In this document: positions 9,060-19,301 of the stretch, in pieces
Layout of the letters: each line of letters starts with the position of its first letter
How positions within the stretch are numbered: position 1 is the first letter of the stretch
Assembly: GCA_030159075.1 (NCBI GenBank)
Contig: BROG01000111.1
Coordinates: forward strand, 1,214,501-1,278,500
From: Atrina japonica
Taxonomy: Eukaryota; Mollusca; Bivalvia; Pterioida; Pinnidae
Length of the DNA stretch: 64,000 nt
Direction: 5' to 3'
Notes under the pieces: model-generated
Database searches by the model: none
Seen by the model: only the letters and a program-made list of their open reading frames with translations
What the model was told of the DNA's origin: nothing
Program-made: the position numbers and the translations under genes

Positions 9060-9680
9060 TCACTTCTGTTCTGTTTCCACTTTCACTTTCTTTGTCGGTT
9101 TTCCTCCCTTCTTGAGCATCAAGTTGAGTTTACGCTTGGCTACTGTTGGAGTCTGTTCCGGACATTCATAAGCCCAGTGACCTGACTGATGACATTTATA
9201 ACATTGGTCCGATTGACGAGTCCGAGTTTGTACTTTGTTCTCAGGTTCTACACTTACTGTTGTTGATGATGATGATGACGACACGTTAATCTTATGACAT
9301 CTAGGAGACCAATGCCCAGTTTCAACACAAATGAAACAAGGATGAGTCTGTGGGGAAGATTTATATTCGTAACCCATATACGATTTTCTGACTTCTGGAT
9401 GTAGTTTATCCTTCAATTCTTTGATGCTAGCTCTAATGGCCGTGAGTTCTTCCCTCATATTCTGTAATGCTGATAGGAAGGCATCGCGTAGCAGGCCCTT
9501 GGCAGCATCACTTTCTTGTTTTTCATCCAACTGTTCTACAGTTTTGAGAACCTCATCAAAATCATCAGCCCCTTCTATGTAATGTGTGCAATTAGGTGAA
9601 TAATTCGGGTGCGTTTGAGGCAATCCTGGATAACACATGCTGATGATTGATTCATATGATGTTCGGTGTCTAACTCTCAC
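9060..9680 (-). CDS. two-zinc-knuckle (CCHC) protein, 206 aa
   Basis: An intact minus-strand frame. The first half is an acidic helical region (about residues 35-90). Two CCHC knuckles follow: CFICVETGHWSPRC (about residue 115) and CYKCHQSGHWAYEC (about residue 160), both C-x2-C-x4-H-x4-C, separated by a serine run. The C-terminus is lysine-rich with a KPTKKVKVE nuclear-localisation-like stretch. CCHC pairs bind single-stranded nucleic acid in retroelement Gag and CNBP-like proteins. There is no protease or RT next to it, so a Gag relic or a domesticated Gag-like gene are both possible. A BIR-domain ORF lies 107 bp upstream on the same strand. Confidence 0.65.
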   Translation of the reverse strand: MRVRHRTSYESIISMCYPGLPQTHPNYSPNCTHYIEGADDFDEVLKTVEQLDEKQESDAAKGLLRDAFLSALQNMREELTAIRASIKELKDKLHPEVRKSYMGYEYKSSPQTHPCFICVETGHWSPRCHKINVSSSSSSTTVSVEPENKVQTRTRQSDQCYKCHQSGHWAYECPEQTPTVAKRKLNLMLKKGGKPTKKVKVETEQK

Positions 9681-9787
9681 TTTACTTTATACCCGTTCTT
9701 CTTATTCTATATTTAGACTCGTCAACGTTCACGTCATGCACTTGTCTGTCACAAGAAGGGAGACTCAACACAGGGATCTTTGTTTTA

Positions 9788-10096
9788 TTACACCACCAAT
9801 TGATTAAAAGCACAATATTTAGACCAACGTTGATATTCTGTATAAGCATTATCGTACCATTCCCAATCTTTTAAACAGATGCCACAACAAACGTGGTCAC
9901 TGGTCCCTAAATACACAAATCCTCCTCTGGCCAATTCTGTCTGTTTAGGTTCCGGTAGATATTTTGGCCAATGATCTTTAAACGTCAGACACCTTGATTC
10001 ATACTTACAAAAATTAGGTAAGGCTAAAGGTAAACTTAATTCCTGATGAAACGATAATCCTCTGACGGTAGTAGGTCCCATTTTAAAACTGGTCAC
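9788..10096 (-). CDS. BIR-domain (IAP-like) ORF
   Basis: The frame carries a single BIR-like domain: RCLTFKDHWPKYLPEP, then LARGGFVYLGTSDHVCCGIC, then DWEWYDN and WSKYCAF, in the order of baculoviral IAP repeats. Two cysteines (CGIC) and the last cysteine of the zinc site are present, but the histidine expected before it (EH in the family) is tyrosine (TEYQRW), so the zinc site is incomplete. The frame has no ATG at its open end (GTG at 10094-10096; first ATG 15 bp in). A second minus-strand frame from an ATG near 10254 (MDASQIVTDS) runs into it and stops about 20 bp before, suggesting a frameshift or a splice. There is no RING domain. Confidence 0.7.
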   Translation of the reverse strand: MTSFKMGPTTVRGLSFHQELSLPLALPNFCKYESRCLTFKDHWPKYLPEPKQTELARGGFVYLGTSDHVCCGICLKDWEWYDNAYTEYQRWSKYCAFNQLVV

Positions 10097-10369
10097 ACCC
10101 TGTCTCCTTTCTGTAGGTAGACTCTTTGCACTTCTATCAGGTTGGATCTCGGCACACTATCCACTTCTACCCGACGGGTTCGTGGTACACTATTCATCAT
10201 GTCTCGATTTACAGGAGCACTATCCGTAACTATCTGACTAGCATCCATAGTCTATGAAAATAAATTATTCATACTTATTCATGCGAATTTTTCATTGTTT
10301 TGATTCACTCCCCTTTTTATAAGGTTCATAAGGTCTATTTTTAGATCATACAAAAATCATTCATATCTT

Positions 10370-10614
10370 CTACGGAGGACACGTATTGTAGTAAGACGAC
10401 ACAGACCAATAGATTCTGGTAGGACCCCTCGGACACCTACTACACAACACCAGGGACCACCTAGACCTGAGCCTCCACCTCAAGTATCTGTACAATACGT
10501 ACTGGCTCAAGAAGCATTAGCCAATCTTCGACAACACAAGCTGGAGATAAAAAGGTTGATGATACAGAAAGAGAGAGAAGTTCGTACTTGGCGACGTCTA
10601 CTCGACAGATACTA
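10370..10614 (+). CDS. short basic ORF followed by a histone-type stem-loop (module copy B)
   Basis: The frame matches copy A (1247-1544) through RRTRIVVR and ANLRQHK and here stays open to a TAG at 10612-10614, ending in a basic RTWRRLLDRY. No ATG is seen in frame at the equivalent place, so copy B has lost its start or uses a spliced start. The stop lies 36 bp before the stem-loop. It overlaps nothing else and is divergent from the BIR/CCHC pair. Confidence 0.45.
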
Positions 10615-10649
10615 GAGTCTCCCTTTTTCGGCTTTTCGGAGCAAACAAC

Positions 10650-10689
10650 GGCCCTTTTAAGGGCTACCCATCTTATTCGAAAAGAAACC
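10650..10689 (+). promoter_or_regulatory. histone-type 3' stem-loop and downstream element, copy B
   Basis: GGCCCTTTTAAGGGCT (10650-10665), in which the last pair has become G:U, followed by ACC and, 13 nt later, CGAAAAGAAACC. It is otherwise the same as the copy at 1572. Confidence 0.7.
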
Positions 10690-10707
10690 TTAACTAAAAG
10701 TATGCAG

Positions 10708-10708
<1 letters not shown>

Positions 10709-10763
<55 letters not shown>
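10709..10763. repeat. (TG)n microsatellite
   Basis: A 55-bp uninterrupted TG array directly after the stem-loop unit; a shorter GT run occupies the same place in inverted module C (5881-5896). Confidence 0.95.
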
Positions 10764-10766
<3 letters not shown>

Positions 10767-11880
10767 ATACTGTAGCGGTTCTAAAATATAGAATTTTTTT
10801 CTAGCTTAATGTTCACTTCTTTTTACTTAAATGATAAAAAGAATATCAAGTTTTATTATATCTATAAAATAGAATACCAAACTCTTGGTAAAAAAGTCAT
10901 GTGACTTTAAAAAACTAGAGAATAGATTCAGTTAGACCTCTGAGAGCTCATTTGCAATCCGGATCCCGAGGTATCAACTTCGTCAGAAAACCATTGCCAG
11001 CAGGTGAGTGTTTTAACTTTTATTAGATAGGCCTAGTTTTTACCTTATAAAACATGTACAAACAGTAATTTTCAATATCTGAGAAAAAATTAGTGAGCTA
11101 GCAACGTTAATAAGGGTTTTATTACTTACAACCTAATCATGCCATCAGGGGAATACCCTAAAAAATTACCGTTGATGTAGATTCATTCTAGACCTCAAAA
11201 CTGGGAAAACCCAACTTTTGTTAGCAACTCTCGTATACTCTCACGAACTCTCGCCGACACCTACTACTGATTTCCCTCCAAACCCAAACCTGGAAAAACC
11301 CAAACTTTCGGTCCTTTGATTGAATTACTCCCAATCTAAAACTGAAAAAAACCGACTTCTGTTAGCATCCCAACTCTCGTGAACTCTCGCGACACTTACT
11401 ACACATCTCTCTTCAAACCCAAAACTGGAAAAACCCAAAGTTTCGATTCTAAAAATAGATTCACTCTCAGTCCAAAACTGGAAAAACCCAACTTCTATTT
11501 TTAGCATCTGACCCCTCGTGAACTCCGACCTCTTGTAACGAAGGCTCTCATTGACTCATCCAAGATGGCCGCCCCACAGACTTCCGCATCCGGTCATAAT
11601 TACGCCCACCGAGCTCTTTCTACATGTCGTCATGGTGACGTGACCTCAATTCCGGTATGACGTCACAGGCGGCTCCCTGGCGCACAGTTTCAAATTGACC
11701 AATCAGAAGCCAGGATTCCGGTGACGTCATCAACGCCGCGAAATTTGAAACTGCGCACCAGGGAGCTGCCTATTACTACTTATATATAACCACTATCAAT
11801 TCTGTAGTTATTAAGCAAAACATTATTTCCTGTGGACGCCATATTGGTTAATATTTCAGTGCGGCATTTCGCAAAACGAA
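10764..11880. repeat. module B downstream part, copy of 1612-2830
   Basis: No gene. It contains one donor-like block ending CAGCAG|GTGAGTG (about 11004), about four units of the AACTGGAAAAACCCA minisatellite (11190-11500), and a palindromic CCAAT/CRE core at 11668-11770. An ORF reading across the minisatellite on the minus strand is repetitive and not supported. Confidence 0.65.
11668..11770. promoter_or_regulatory. cruciform-capable CCAAT/CRE core, copy B
   Basis: The left arm (GGCGGCTCCCTGGCGC...) and right arm pair over about 28 nt with 3-4 mismatches. The centre carries CCAATCAGAAGCCAG and a perfect TGACGTCA-type CRE (GTGACGTCATCAA); another TGACGTCA lies just left at about 11658. The arms differ from copy A at several positions in both strands together. 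Confidence 0.55.
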
Positions 11881-11883
11881 ATC

Positions 11884-11956
11884 TCTATATAACTGGCGGG
11901 AAATCGTGATGGGTCTTCCAACAAGAACAATTAAGCAAGTAAACAAATCAAAATAA
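11884..11956 (+). promoter_or_regulatory. TATA plus E2F-like site and short first exon candidate
   Basis: CTATATAACTGGCGGGAAATCG combines a TATA box with GGCGGGAAA (11895-11903), a perfect E2F-type site. An ATG at 11909 opens only 15 codons and runs through an AAGCAAGTAAAC that could be a splice donor. An S-phase promoter would fit the histone-type 3' ends nearby; this is inference. Confidence 0.35.
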
Positions 11957-12498
11957 TTTATAGTTAAAGTCAACATCCATAGGATTACTGATTATGATCA
12001 ATCAATTATACTCTGATATATTGCTCTCGGTCAAGTACAATATACGGTCACATCTGTGATCTGTATTCAATTTATTTGAATGTGGGATTTTGTTATGACC
12101 TTCACGGCGTACAAAAACTCGTTCAAGTTTAAGATTTCGTCAACTTGAAAATCTCACAGGCGAAAATATTTACCACAGTTGGTCATTGTTAAGACCGGAA
12201 ACGTATATTAATATATTCCGCCGAAATTAGGCACTCGGAAAGAAGTCGGATCAAGTCCTTCTGAAATAATAAACATCTCGGAATAAAGGCTCTAAAGTTT
12301 ACCATGGATGCGTTTGTTGTATCATATCTATGCACTCGAGTCTCCTTGCCACATACAAGGAGAAAGATTTTCGTGCGACCTTTGGTCAATGTGTTTGTGT
12401 TGATTCGAAACATTAAAAACGAGCTCGAAAGATACAGCAATACATCGCGTGTACATTGTATATACTTTCAGATACAACGATACATCACGGGTACATTA
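11957..12498. repeat. non-coding, ending in satellite units at the Polinton insertion site
   Basis: 11957-12430 contains no supported gene; open frames there (12189-12582) are short and cross the element border. From about 12430 two units of a GATACAACGATACATCGCGG-type satellite run up to the element, ending in TACATTA (12492-12498), one side of the target duplication. Confidence 0.6.
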
Positions 12499-12640
12499 GT
12501 AGTTATGTACCACACTTCAACCCCCCTTTTTTTCCGAGAACAGGACGACGTGTCCATTTCCAGGAATTCAGGAGTCACGTGATCACACATACAGGTAAAT
12601 GTCGTTATATATAGACGATGATATATAACGTGTTTATTGG
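12499..12640 (+). repeat. left terminal inverted repeat of Polinton 1
   Basis: 142 bp, starting (A)GTAGTTATGTACC, matching 30302-30443 in reverse complement with few if any differences. It contains a CACGTGATCA palindrome-like E-box region and a self-complementary TATATATAGACGATGATATATA. A piece of it continues inward to about 12725 as a third copy at 28010-28167. Confidence 0.93.
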
Positions 12641-12770
12641 ATGACACGCGACACGGGCGATTTCAATTTTATCTGTTCCTAGAGATGACAAGCTCCCGTA
12701 CAGGTGTCCCAATGGTATAGTGTAGCAAATATTGAAAACACCATAAGTAATTTCACCCCAATTTTAAAAC

Positions 12771-15700
12771 ATGTCTCATGCACATCGATCTACCGAGCAG
12801 TTATTGGATTTACCGATCCCTCCCGAGAGATCTGTTACGACCCAATATATCGAACCGTTATTGGATCTCCCGATTCCCCCCGATTTTAAAAAAACGTTTT
12901 TAAGACCCAAACGTGTCTACACGGGGCAGACCTATCGTTTTGATAAAATTTCCGAGACAGAGATTAAAAAGTTTACAACCTGGTCGGACGAGTATAAAGT
13001 AGTTCTATTGAGGGACAGACCTATCGATATAGACCGTTTATTTGTACACCTCGTAAGGTCGGTGATAAATGCTAGAGGGTTGCAAAACGGCGATAAATTT
13101 CGCATCATCATCAATCACCCGAAATTCCCGAAACGTACAGTACGAAATATATCACCGTCTCGGGGGGATTTGTCCGAAGAGTTATTCAAAGCATTGCAAG
13201 AGTATATAGAATATTACGAGGTGCCCTTAGACGAAGTAGAAATATTCGTCCATTCTACGAAAATGCCGAGGGGGAAGGGGAGACCTAAAGAACCGGTGAC
13301 AAAGGAGACCTCGTCGTCGAAAAGAAGTATCATCACGATTAAAAACGACGACGCCACGTGTCTGGCACGAGCCATCGTGACGGCGGTGGCCAACAAACAT
13401 AAAGATAAATGGACGAATTCCCAGCTTCGGCACGGTTTCAACGAGAGTCGCAAATTACAAAGGATCGAAGCGTTAAAACTTCACGAAGAAGCGGACGTTC
13501 CCGTCCGTGATCACGGCTGTACCTTAGAAGACGTGAAAACGTTTGCCGATCACTTGGGTGTGCAGATCAATATAGTGGACGGCGATCGGTTTAACGAAAT
13601 CATCTATACGACCGAAGGAAGCAATGACGACGCGGTCTATCTGTACAAGAATAAAAATCACTTCGACGTGATTACGACCATGACGGGGTTTTTGGGTACG
13701 GGATATTACTGTCATATTTGTAAGAAGGGGTATACAAGACGAGATCGTCACAGATGTCCCGAAAAGTGTTTATCGTGCTTCGGTTATGATTGTCCGGGGG
13801 GTGAAAGGAAAGTGTGCGACGATTGTAACAGAGCGTTTTTCGGTGAAGACTGTTTTAAGGAACATAAACGCGTCAGAGGCACGCGAGACGACAAACCGGA
13901 CGTGGTTTGTTTAATCGTTCAGAAATGTTTAGAGTGCGAACGGGTGGTCAAAGACTTGAAGTCCCATGTATGTGGTCATTCCGAATGTCCGAATTGTAAA
14001 GAATATGTCGACATGACGACGCACAAGTGTTTCATGCTCGAGAAACAATGCAAGGGTGGAGAGTGCACGGAGGAGGAACCGTGCGAGGAGGCGGAAAAAA
14101 AGAAGTATGAATGGTGTTATAGTTGTAAAACGCGAACGACAAAGTATTATTTTTACAACATAGAAGCGACGCAAGACACCGGCGTTCACATACCGAATCT
14201 AATCGTGTGTCAAGACTTTGACGGTCGTCAACACGAATTTTCTACCGTAGACAAGTTCTGCAAGTTTGCCTCGGGCAAAAACGGTACGTTCATCGCCCAC
14301 AATGCCAAAGCGTACGACGCGCAGTTTTTGTTAAAGTATTTCGTGGAGCATAACATTAAACCCTATTGTATTTACAACGGTACGAAGATCATGTACATGG
14401 AAGTCGGTTGTATTCGCTTTATCGATTCCATAAATTTTGTCCAATCCGCTCTGGCAGAGTTTCCGAAGACGTTTGGTCTGACCGAACTCAAAAAGGGTTA
14501 TTTCCCGCATTATTTCAACAAGCCGTGTCACCAACGTTACGTGGGACCGTTGCCCAGTAAAAAACACTACGGTGTCGATCACATGAGCAAACGCAACAGG
14601 GAAGAGTTTTTAAAGTGGTACGAGGTGCGAAAGAACGACGTGTTTGATTTCCAGAAAGAATTGAGGGAGTACTGCACGTCCGACGTCGACATATTACGAC
14701 GGTCCATGTTGAAATTCGGGGAAGACTTTATCGCGTTGGAAAACATAGATCCGTTACAGTATGTGACGATAGCGTCCGTGTGCATGACCGTCTACAGAAG
14801 CAATTACATGCCTAAAAATACGATAGCCGTCCATAACGATAACGTCGTTCACGAAACGTACAGCGCGAAATCCATTTCTTGGTTGGATCACGTGGCCGAG
14901 AGAGACGGCGTCGTCATTCGACACGCGTTGAACGGCGGCGAGGTGACTCTGCCCAACATCGGTAAAGTCGACGGGTATTGCGAAGACACGAAGACGGTTT
15001 ACGAATTTCAAGGGTGCTTCTGGCACGGTTGTAAAAAGTGTTACGGGCGAGACACCCTCAATAACAAGAACCAATTCGACATGGACACGCTCAGAAAACG
15101 AACCTCCGCGAAAAACGAGAAGATACGACGGGCCGGTTACGCGTTCGTCGAGGCCTGGGAATGCGATACGAAAGACATAAACGGTAAAGAGATCGTAACA
15201 CCGTTAGACCCTCGAGACGCTTTTTTCGGCGGTAGGACCAACGTGACCAAGTTGCTGTACGACTTCGACGGAAGAGAAAAGGGACGATACGTCGACTTTG
15301 TCAGTCTGTATCCGACGGTCCAGTTTTATAAGACCTACCCGGTCGGTCATCCTACCAAAATAGTTAATCCCGAATCGATTCCATAAATTTTGTCCAATCC
15401 GCTCTGGCAGAGTTTCCGAAGACGTTTGGTCTGACCGAACTCAAAAAGGGTTATTTCCCGCATTATTTCAACAAGCCGTGTCACCAACGTTACGTGGGAC
15501 CGTTGCCCAGTAAAAAACACTACGGTGTCGATCACATGAGCAAACGCAACAGGGAAGAGTTTTTAAAGTGGTACGAGGTGCGAAAGAACGACGTGTTTGA
15601 TTTCCTGAAAGAATTGAGGGAGTACTGCACGTCCGACGTCGACATATTACGACGGTCCATGTTGAAATTCAGGGAAGACTTTATCGCGTTGGAAAACATA

Positions 15701-17486
15701 GATCCGTTACAGTATGTGACGATAGCGTCCGTGTGCATGACCGTCTACAGAAGCAATTACATGCCTAAAAATACGATAGCCGTCCATAACGATAACGTCG
15801 TTCACGAAACGTACAGCGCGAAATCCATTTCTTGGTTGGATCACGTGGCCGAGAGAGACGGCGTCGTCATTCGACACGCGTTGAACGGCGGCGAGGTGAC
15901 TCTGCCCAACATCGGTAAAGTCGACGGGTATTGCGAAGACACGAAGACGGTTTACGAATTTCAAGGGTACTTCTGGCACGGTTGTAAAAAGTGTTACGGG
16001 CGAGACACCCTCAATAACAAGAACCAATTCGACATGGACACGCTCAGAAAACGAACCTCCGCGAAAAACGACGGGCCGGTTACGCGTTCGTCGAGGCCTG
16101 GGAATGCGATACGAAAGACATAAACGGTAAAGAGATCGTAACACCGTTAGACCCTCGAGACGCTTTTTTCGGCGGTAGGACCAACGTGACCAAGTTGCTG
16201 TACGACTTCGACGGAAGAGGAAAAGGGACGATACGTCGACTTTGTCAGTCTGTATCCGACGGTCCAGTTTTATAAGACCTACCCGGTCGGTCATCCTACC
16301 AAAATAGTTAATCCCGAACGCGTCGATCGAACTTGGTTAGGGTTCGTCAAATGTAAAGTCGTGCCACCCCGGAAATTATATCACCCCGTCTTACCCGTCA
16401 AAATGAAATGCGGAGATGCCGAAAAGCTCTTGTTCCCGCTGTGTAAGACGTGCGCCGAACGACGGGCACAGACGCCGTGCGAACACGCCGACGAGCAGAG
16501 GTCGTTTATGGGCACGTGGTGTACTCCCGAGCTATTCAAGGCCTTAGATAAGGGGTACGAGATAGAGAAAATTTACGAAGTTTGGGATTTTCTCTACACC
16601 AGTGAGGACACGGATCTCTTCAGAGACTACGTCAAGAACTTTATGAAGATCAAGATGGAAAGTTCCGCATTAAAGGTGGGTCCCGGCACCCCCTACGACT
16701 CGGAAGAACGGTATAAAGACATGGTCAGAGAACGATTGGGGATCGACTTGGGTGAAATAGAGTATAATCCGGGCATGCGCGCCATCTCTAAATTATGTCT
16801 CAACTCTCTCTGGGGTAAGTTCGGCCAAAGGGTCAACATGAAACAGACTCAATACGTGAACAAACCGAAAGACTTTTATACCCTGTTGCTGAACGACACG
16901 ATAGACAATCTCAACATTCAGTTCATCAACGACGACATGGTCCAGATGTCTTACGATTTAAAGGGACAATTCGTCGACAAGGTCAATGACATCAACATCT
17001 TCATAGCGTGTTATACGACGACGCACGCCAGAACCATGTTATACGACGTGTTGGATACCCTCGACGATAGGGTGTTGGGATTCGACACCGATAGCGTGTG
17101 GTACGTCGATCGCGACGACGGGGTCTCGATCGACACGGGCGATAACTTGGGTGATTTGACGGACGAGTTAGGCGGCGATTTCATAACGTCGTGGTGCGCC
17201 ACCGGTCCCAAATCTTATTCGTACGAAACGAACGCGGGTAAAAAAGGTGTGTAAGGTCAAGGGATTTAGTCTGAATTACGAAAATTCTCTTTACATCAAC
17301 CGAGACGCGATGACCGACGTCGTCAAAGAAAAGCGTAAGAGGATTACGACCGTTCGAGAAAACGCCATCACGAGAGATTCCAAAACCAAACGCGTCGTGA
17401 ATCGATACCAGGAGAAAGAGTTTACGTTGTGTTACGATAAACGGGTGATGAAGGACGGTTACGACACGCATCCCTACGGGTATTAA
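12771..17486 (+). pseudogene. protein-primed type B DNA polymerase, broken
   Basis: The Polinton replicative polymerase, which would copy the linear genome from a protein primer. The first frame (12771-15386) carries an N-terminal part with a CLARAI...HFDVI pair that resembles an OTU-like cysteine protease (residues about 190-300), a cysteine/histidine cluster (about 325-450), and exonuclease motifs NIE (463), AHNAKAYDAQ (about 510) and YCTSDVDIL (about 634). A VDGYCEDTKTVYEFQGC block (about 735) and the SLYP palm motif (about 845) follow. The second part (16319-17254) has KLCLNSLWGKFG and GFDTDS. Two breaks are visible: a 950-bp tandem duplication inserted after 15373, and a one-base shift near 17245-17252 that moves the last 79 codons out of frame. 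The first exonuclease motif has Asn where the catalytic Asp is expected. Confidence 0.93.
14421..16318 (+). repeat. tandem duplication inside the polymerase gene
   Basis: Copy 1 (14421-15373) and copy 2 (15374-16318) are about 99% identical. The length is not a multiple of three, so the frame stops 13 bp into copy 2. Copy 2 has a 10-bp deletion (near 16068), a single-base insertion (near 16218) and a few substitutions, so it has decayed since. The junctions share only a few bases (CGAA/ATCGATT), suggesting microhomology-mediated duplication or an assembly artefact. Confidence 0.9.
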
Positions 17487-17512
17487 AAATTTATTAATAC
17501 TAATAAATTTTT
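17485..17512. terminator. perfect AT hairpin between converging polymerase and integrase
   Basis: Arms AAAAATTTATTA and TAATAAATTTTT with an ATAC loop. AATAAA occurs on both strands, so it can act as a bidirectional poly(A) signal for the two converging genes. It starts at the polymerase stop. Confidence 0.6.
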
Positions 17513-18383
17513 TTAATCGACGACCAACAATTCCTCTCGGACGAACGTTCTCTGAGGCGCCGGTTCCTTGAGCTGATACAGGTCGATGCCCTGCATTCTG
17601 AAATGCCTGTCTATGTTGTGTTTGTCGACGCTCCAGATGGGATCGGTGGCCCTCCTGCGTCCGCCTTCCAATTCGCCCGGTTGATACAGATATCTTACTT
17701 TCGCAAAGGGGCTGACGGGCGGTTGCACTTTATCGACGGGTTCTACCTTTTTGGGCGGGTTGGTCTCTTCGTTGATCGTTTTTACGACTTCCGACAACCG
17801 TTTCACCCATTCTCTGTTTCTGTCTTTGGTTTTCATCTCTTGATCGTATTGATAGCTAAACAACTGTTCGCCCAACGTTCTATTAAATCGTTCGACGATG
17901 GCTTGGTCGCGATGAAGGTCGACCCGGCCCCTTCTTATTCTAACGCCGTGTCGGGTCATGAGTTTAGAGACGGCGCCCATGAATTCGCGACCGGGATCGA
18001 CTTGTAATAATTTCGGAAACGTCAGACGCCTCCCGTAGATCTTTTCGAAAGCACCGGCTACCTCCCGACTGTCTTTGGTCGTCAGAGGTTCCGCTTCTTT
18101 GTAGCGAGTGCCCACGTCGACCAACGTCAACGCGTATTTGTACGTTTTTCCGTCCACCTTGTCGTGCGGTAAAAACAGCAAATCGGCCTGGTGAGTGTCG
18201 TTTTCTTTCGCGTCTTCGAATCGGGGCCTCACGATCTTCTTGGGGGCGGGCAGGTAGATTTGCCACACGTCTTGTTTTTTTCAGGAACTCCAACGCCTCC
18301 TTCTCGCTGACTTTGGCTGCTTTGGCCAATTTCCCGATGGCAGCCTTTCCCTTCCAATAGTGTTTGTGATAGATCTTTTCCAT
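17513..18383 (-). pseudogene. Polinton integrase (RVE family), one frameshift
   Basis: A retroviral-type DDE integrase that would insert the element. The N-terminal frame (18268-18383) starts MEKIYHKHYWKG with a helical segment, then shifts by one base in a T-run near 18270-18280; the rest (17513-18268) is open. Catalytic residues are visible: the first Asp in HQADLLFL, the second in VDPGREF, and the Glu in IVERFNRTL with 34 residues between the last two. A basic, proline-rich C-terminal part follows (KVRYLYQPGELEGGRRR), in the position of a chromodomain-like or DNA-binding tail. It ends next to the hairpin at 17485-17512. The single-base break is in a homopolymer and could be recent or a sequencing error. 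Confidence 0.9.
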
Positions 18384-18389
18384 TTTACT

Positions 18390-18788
18390 TTAGGCGACGT
18401 ATTTTTTAACGCCGTAGAACACGAGTCCCGTCCCGATCACCACGAAGAGGATTTCCTTGTCTTTTTGCTCTTCCGAGGGTTGATAGAAATCGCTCAACTT
18501 CGGCTCGGGAGCCATCGCCTCTTCGTTCGTCATTTGCGAGTAGAGTGACATGGCGGCGTCCACTTCTTTGTAGGTGTACAGCGCATGTCCTTGTTTCTTG
18601 AGTCTCTCGTTGAGAAAATTTAATCGCTTCGTGCGTTCGTGATTCCATTGATCTCTGGCCTTGGTCAGTTTTTCCATCGCCTCGTCGTGTCTCTTTTGTT
18701 CTTCGTGATTCGAGAATAGAAATTGCGATCCCGAGAAGGCTAGAGCATTGACTAATGCACCGCCCATCATCATCGCGATCGTTGCCAT
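18390..18788 (-). CDS. 132-aa conserved Polinton membrane protein
   Basis: Begins MATIAMMMGGALVNALAFSG, a hydrophobic glycine-rich helix, continues with a long charged coiled-coil (EEQKRHDEAMEKLTKARDQW at about residues 29-48), and ends with a second hydrophobic segment (LFVVIGTGLVFYGV). Proteins of this layout recur in animal Polintons; the function is unknown, and a virion membrane or core-associated role is inference. A decayed homologue sits in the same place in element 2 (49598-49917), which supports it as a real gene. It lies 7 bp from the integrase start and is followed upstream by the 75-aa gene. Confidence 0.8.
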   Translation of the reverse strand: MATIAMMMGGALVNALAFSGSQFLFSNHEEQKRHDEAMEKLTKARDQWNHERTKRLNFLNERLKKQGHALYTYKEVDAAMSLYSQMTNEEAMAPEPKLSDFYQPSEEQKDKEILFVVIGTGLVFYGVKKYVA

Positions 18789-18811
18789 TTTTTAATAGAG
18801 AGAGTTTTAGT

Positions 18812-19039
18812 TTATTTCATGATATCGGCGGGGATGATACCCTTCTTGACCAACATGTCTTTGGTGTACTCGGCGAGCGCAAACTCCAGGAGGATCATCC
18901 CAAAGTCCTTCGGGTCTAGATCCATATTGGGCGCCGGCATCTTTAAGATTTTCTTGGAAAGTTGCGCGTACCCGATGGCAATTCCCGTACTGACGGCCGC
19001 GTGATACACGGTGTTGACTAAATCTTTTTCACCACTCAT
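18812..19039 (-). CDS. 75-aa conserved Polinton small protein
   Basis: An intact small frame with an amphipathic helix rich in glycine/alanine (AVSTGIAIGYAQLSKKILKM) and a C-terminus ending KKGIIPADIMK. The same gene, with the same ending, is at 49943-50163 in element 2. Function unknown; the size and the conserved ending are typical of a small Polinton protein. An A/T-rich leader (TTTTTTAAATAC on the antisense) precedes the ATG. Confidence 0.75.
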   Translation of the reverse strand: MSGEKDLVNTVYHAAVSTGIAIGYAQLSKKILKMPAPNMDLDPKDFGMILLEFALAEYTKDMLVKKGIIPADIMK

Positions 19040-19082
19040 TTTTTAAATACGGGAGAAAATTATTTAATACATTTCATGGGGA

Positions 19083-19277
19083 TTAGGTTTTTGGAAGTGC
19101 TTCGGGTTCTGGCACGGGCTCGTCGCACTCATGATGAATAACCTGATGAACAACCTTACTATTCGTGTTAATTAATTCAGTGATCGTGGTGATGAACACT
19201 CCCAGCGTCATGATTCCCGATGCCATTAACATCGTCATATTCACGGCGGTTCTGATCGAATCGTTTTCTACACACAT
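19083..19277 (-). CDS. 64-aa single-pass membrane protein
   Basis: One hydrophobic segment (TMLMASGIMTLGVFITTITE at about residues 14-33) with a short acidic, proline-rich tail (CDEPVPEPEALPKT). No homologue was spotted in element 2. The 50 bp around its 3' end and downstream leader is repeated almost exactly at the 3' end of the next gene (about 19276-19325), so the two genes share flanks by a small duplication. Confidence 0.6.
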   Translation of the reverse strand: MCVENDSIRTAVNMTMLMASGIMTLGVFITTITELINTNSKVVHQVIHHECDEPVPEPEALPKT

Positions 19278-19301
19278 TTTTTAAATACGTGAGAAAATTA
19301 T

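Noticed and set aside
15707..16294. 195-aa minus-strand ORF within the polymerase duplication
   Set aside because: Antisense of the polymerase; it is repeated only because the block is duplicated.
17603..18007. 134-aa plus-strand ORF opposite the integrase
   Set aside because: Antisense shadow of the conserved integrase frame.
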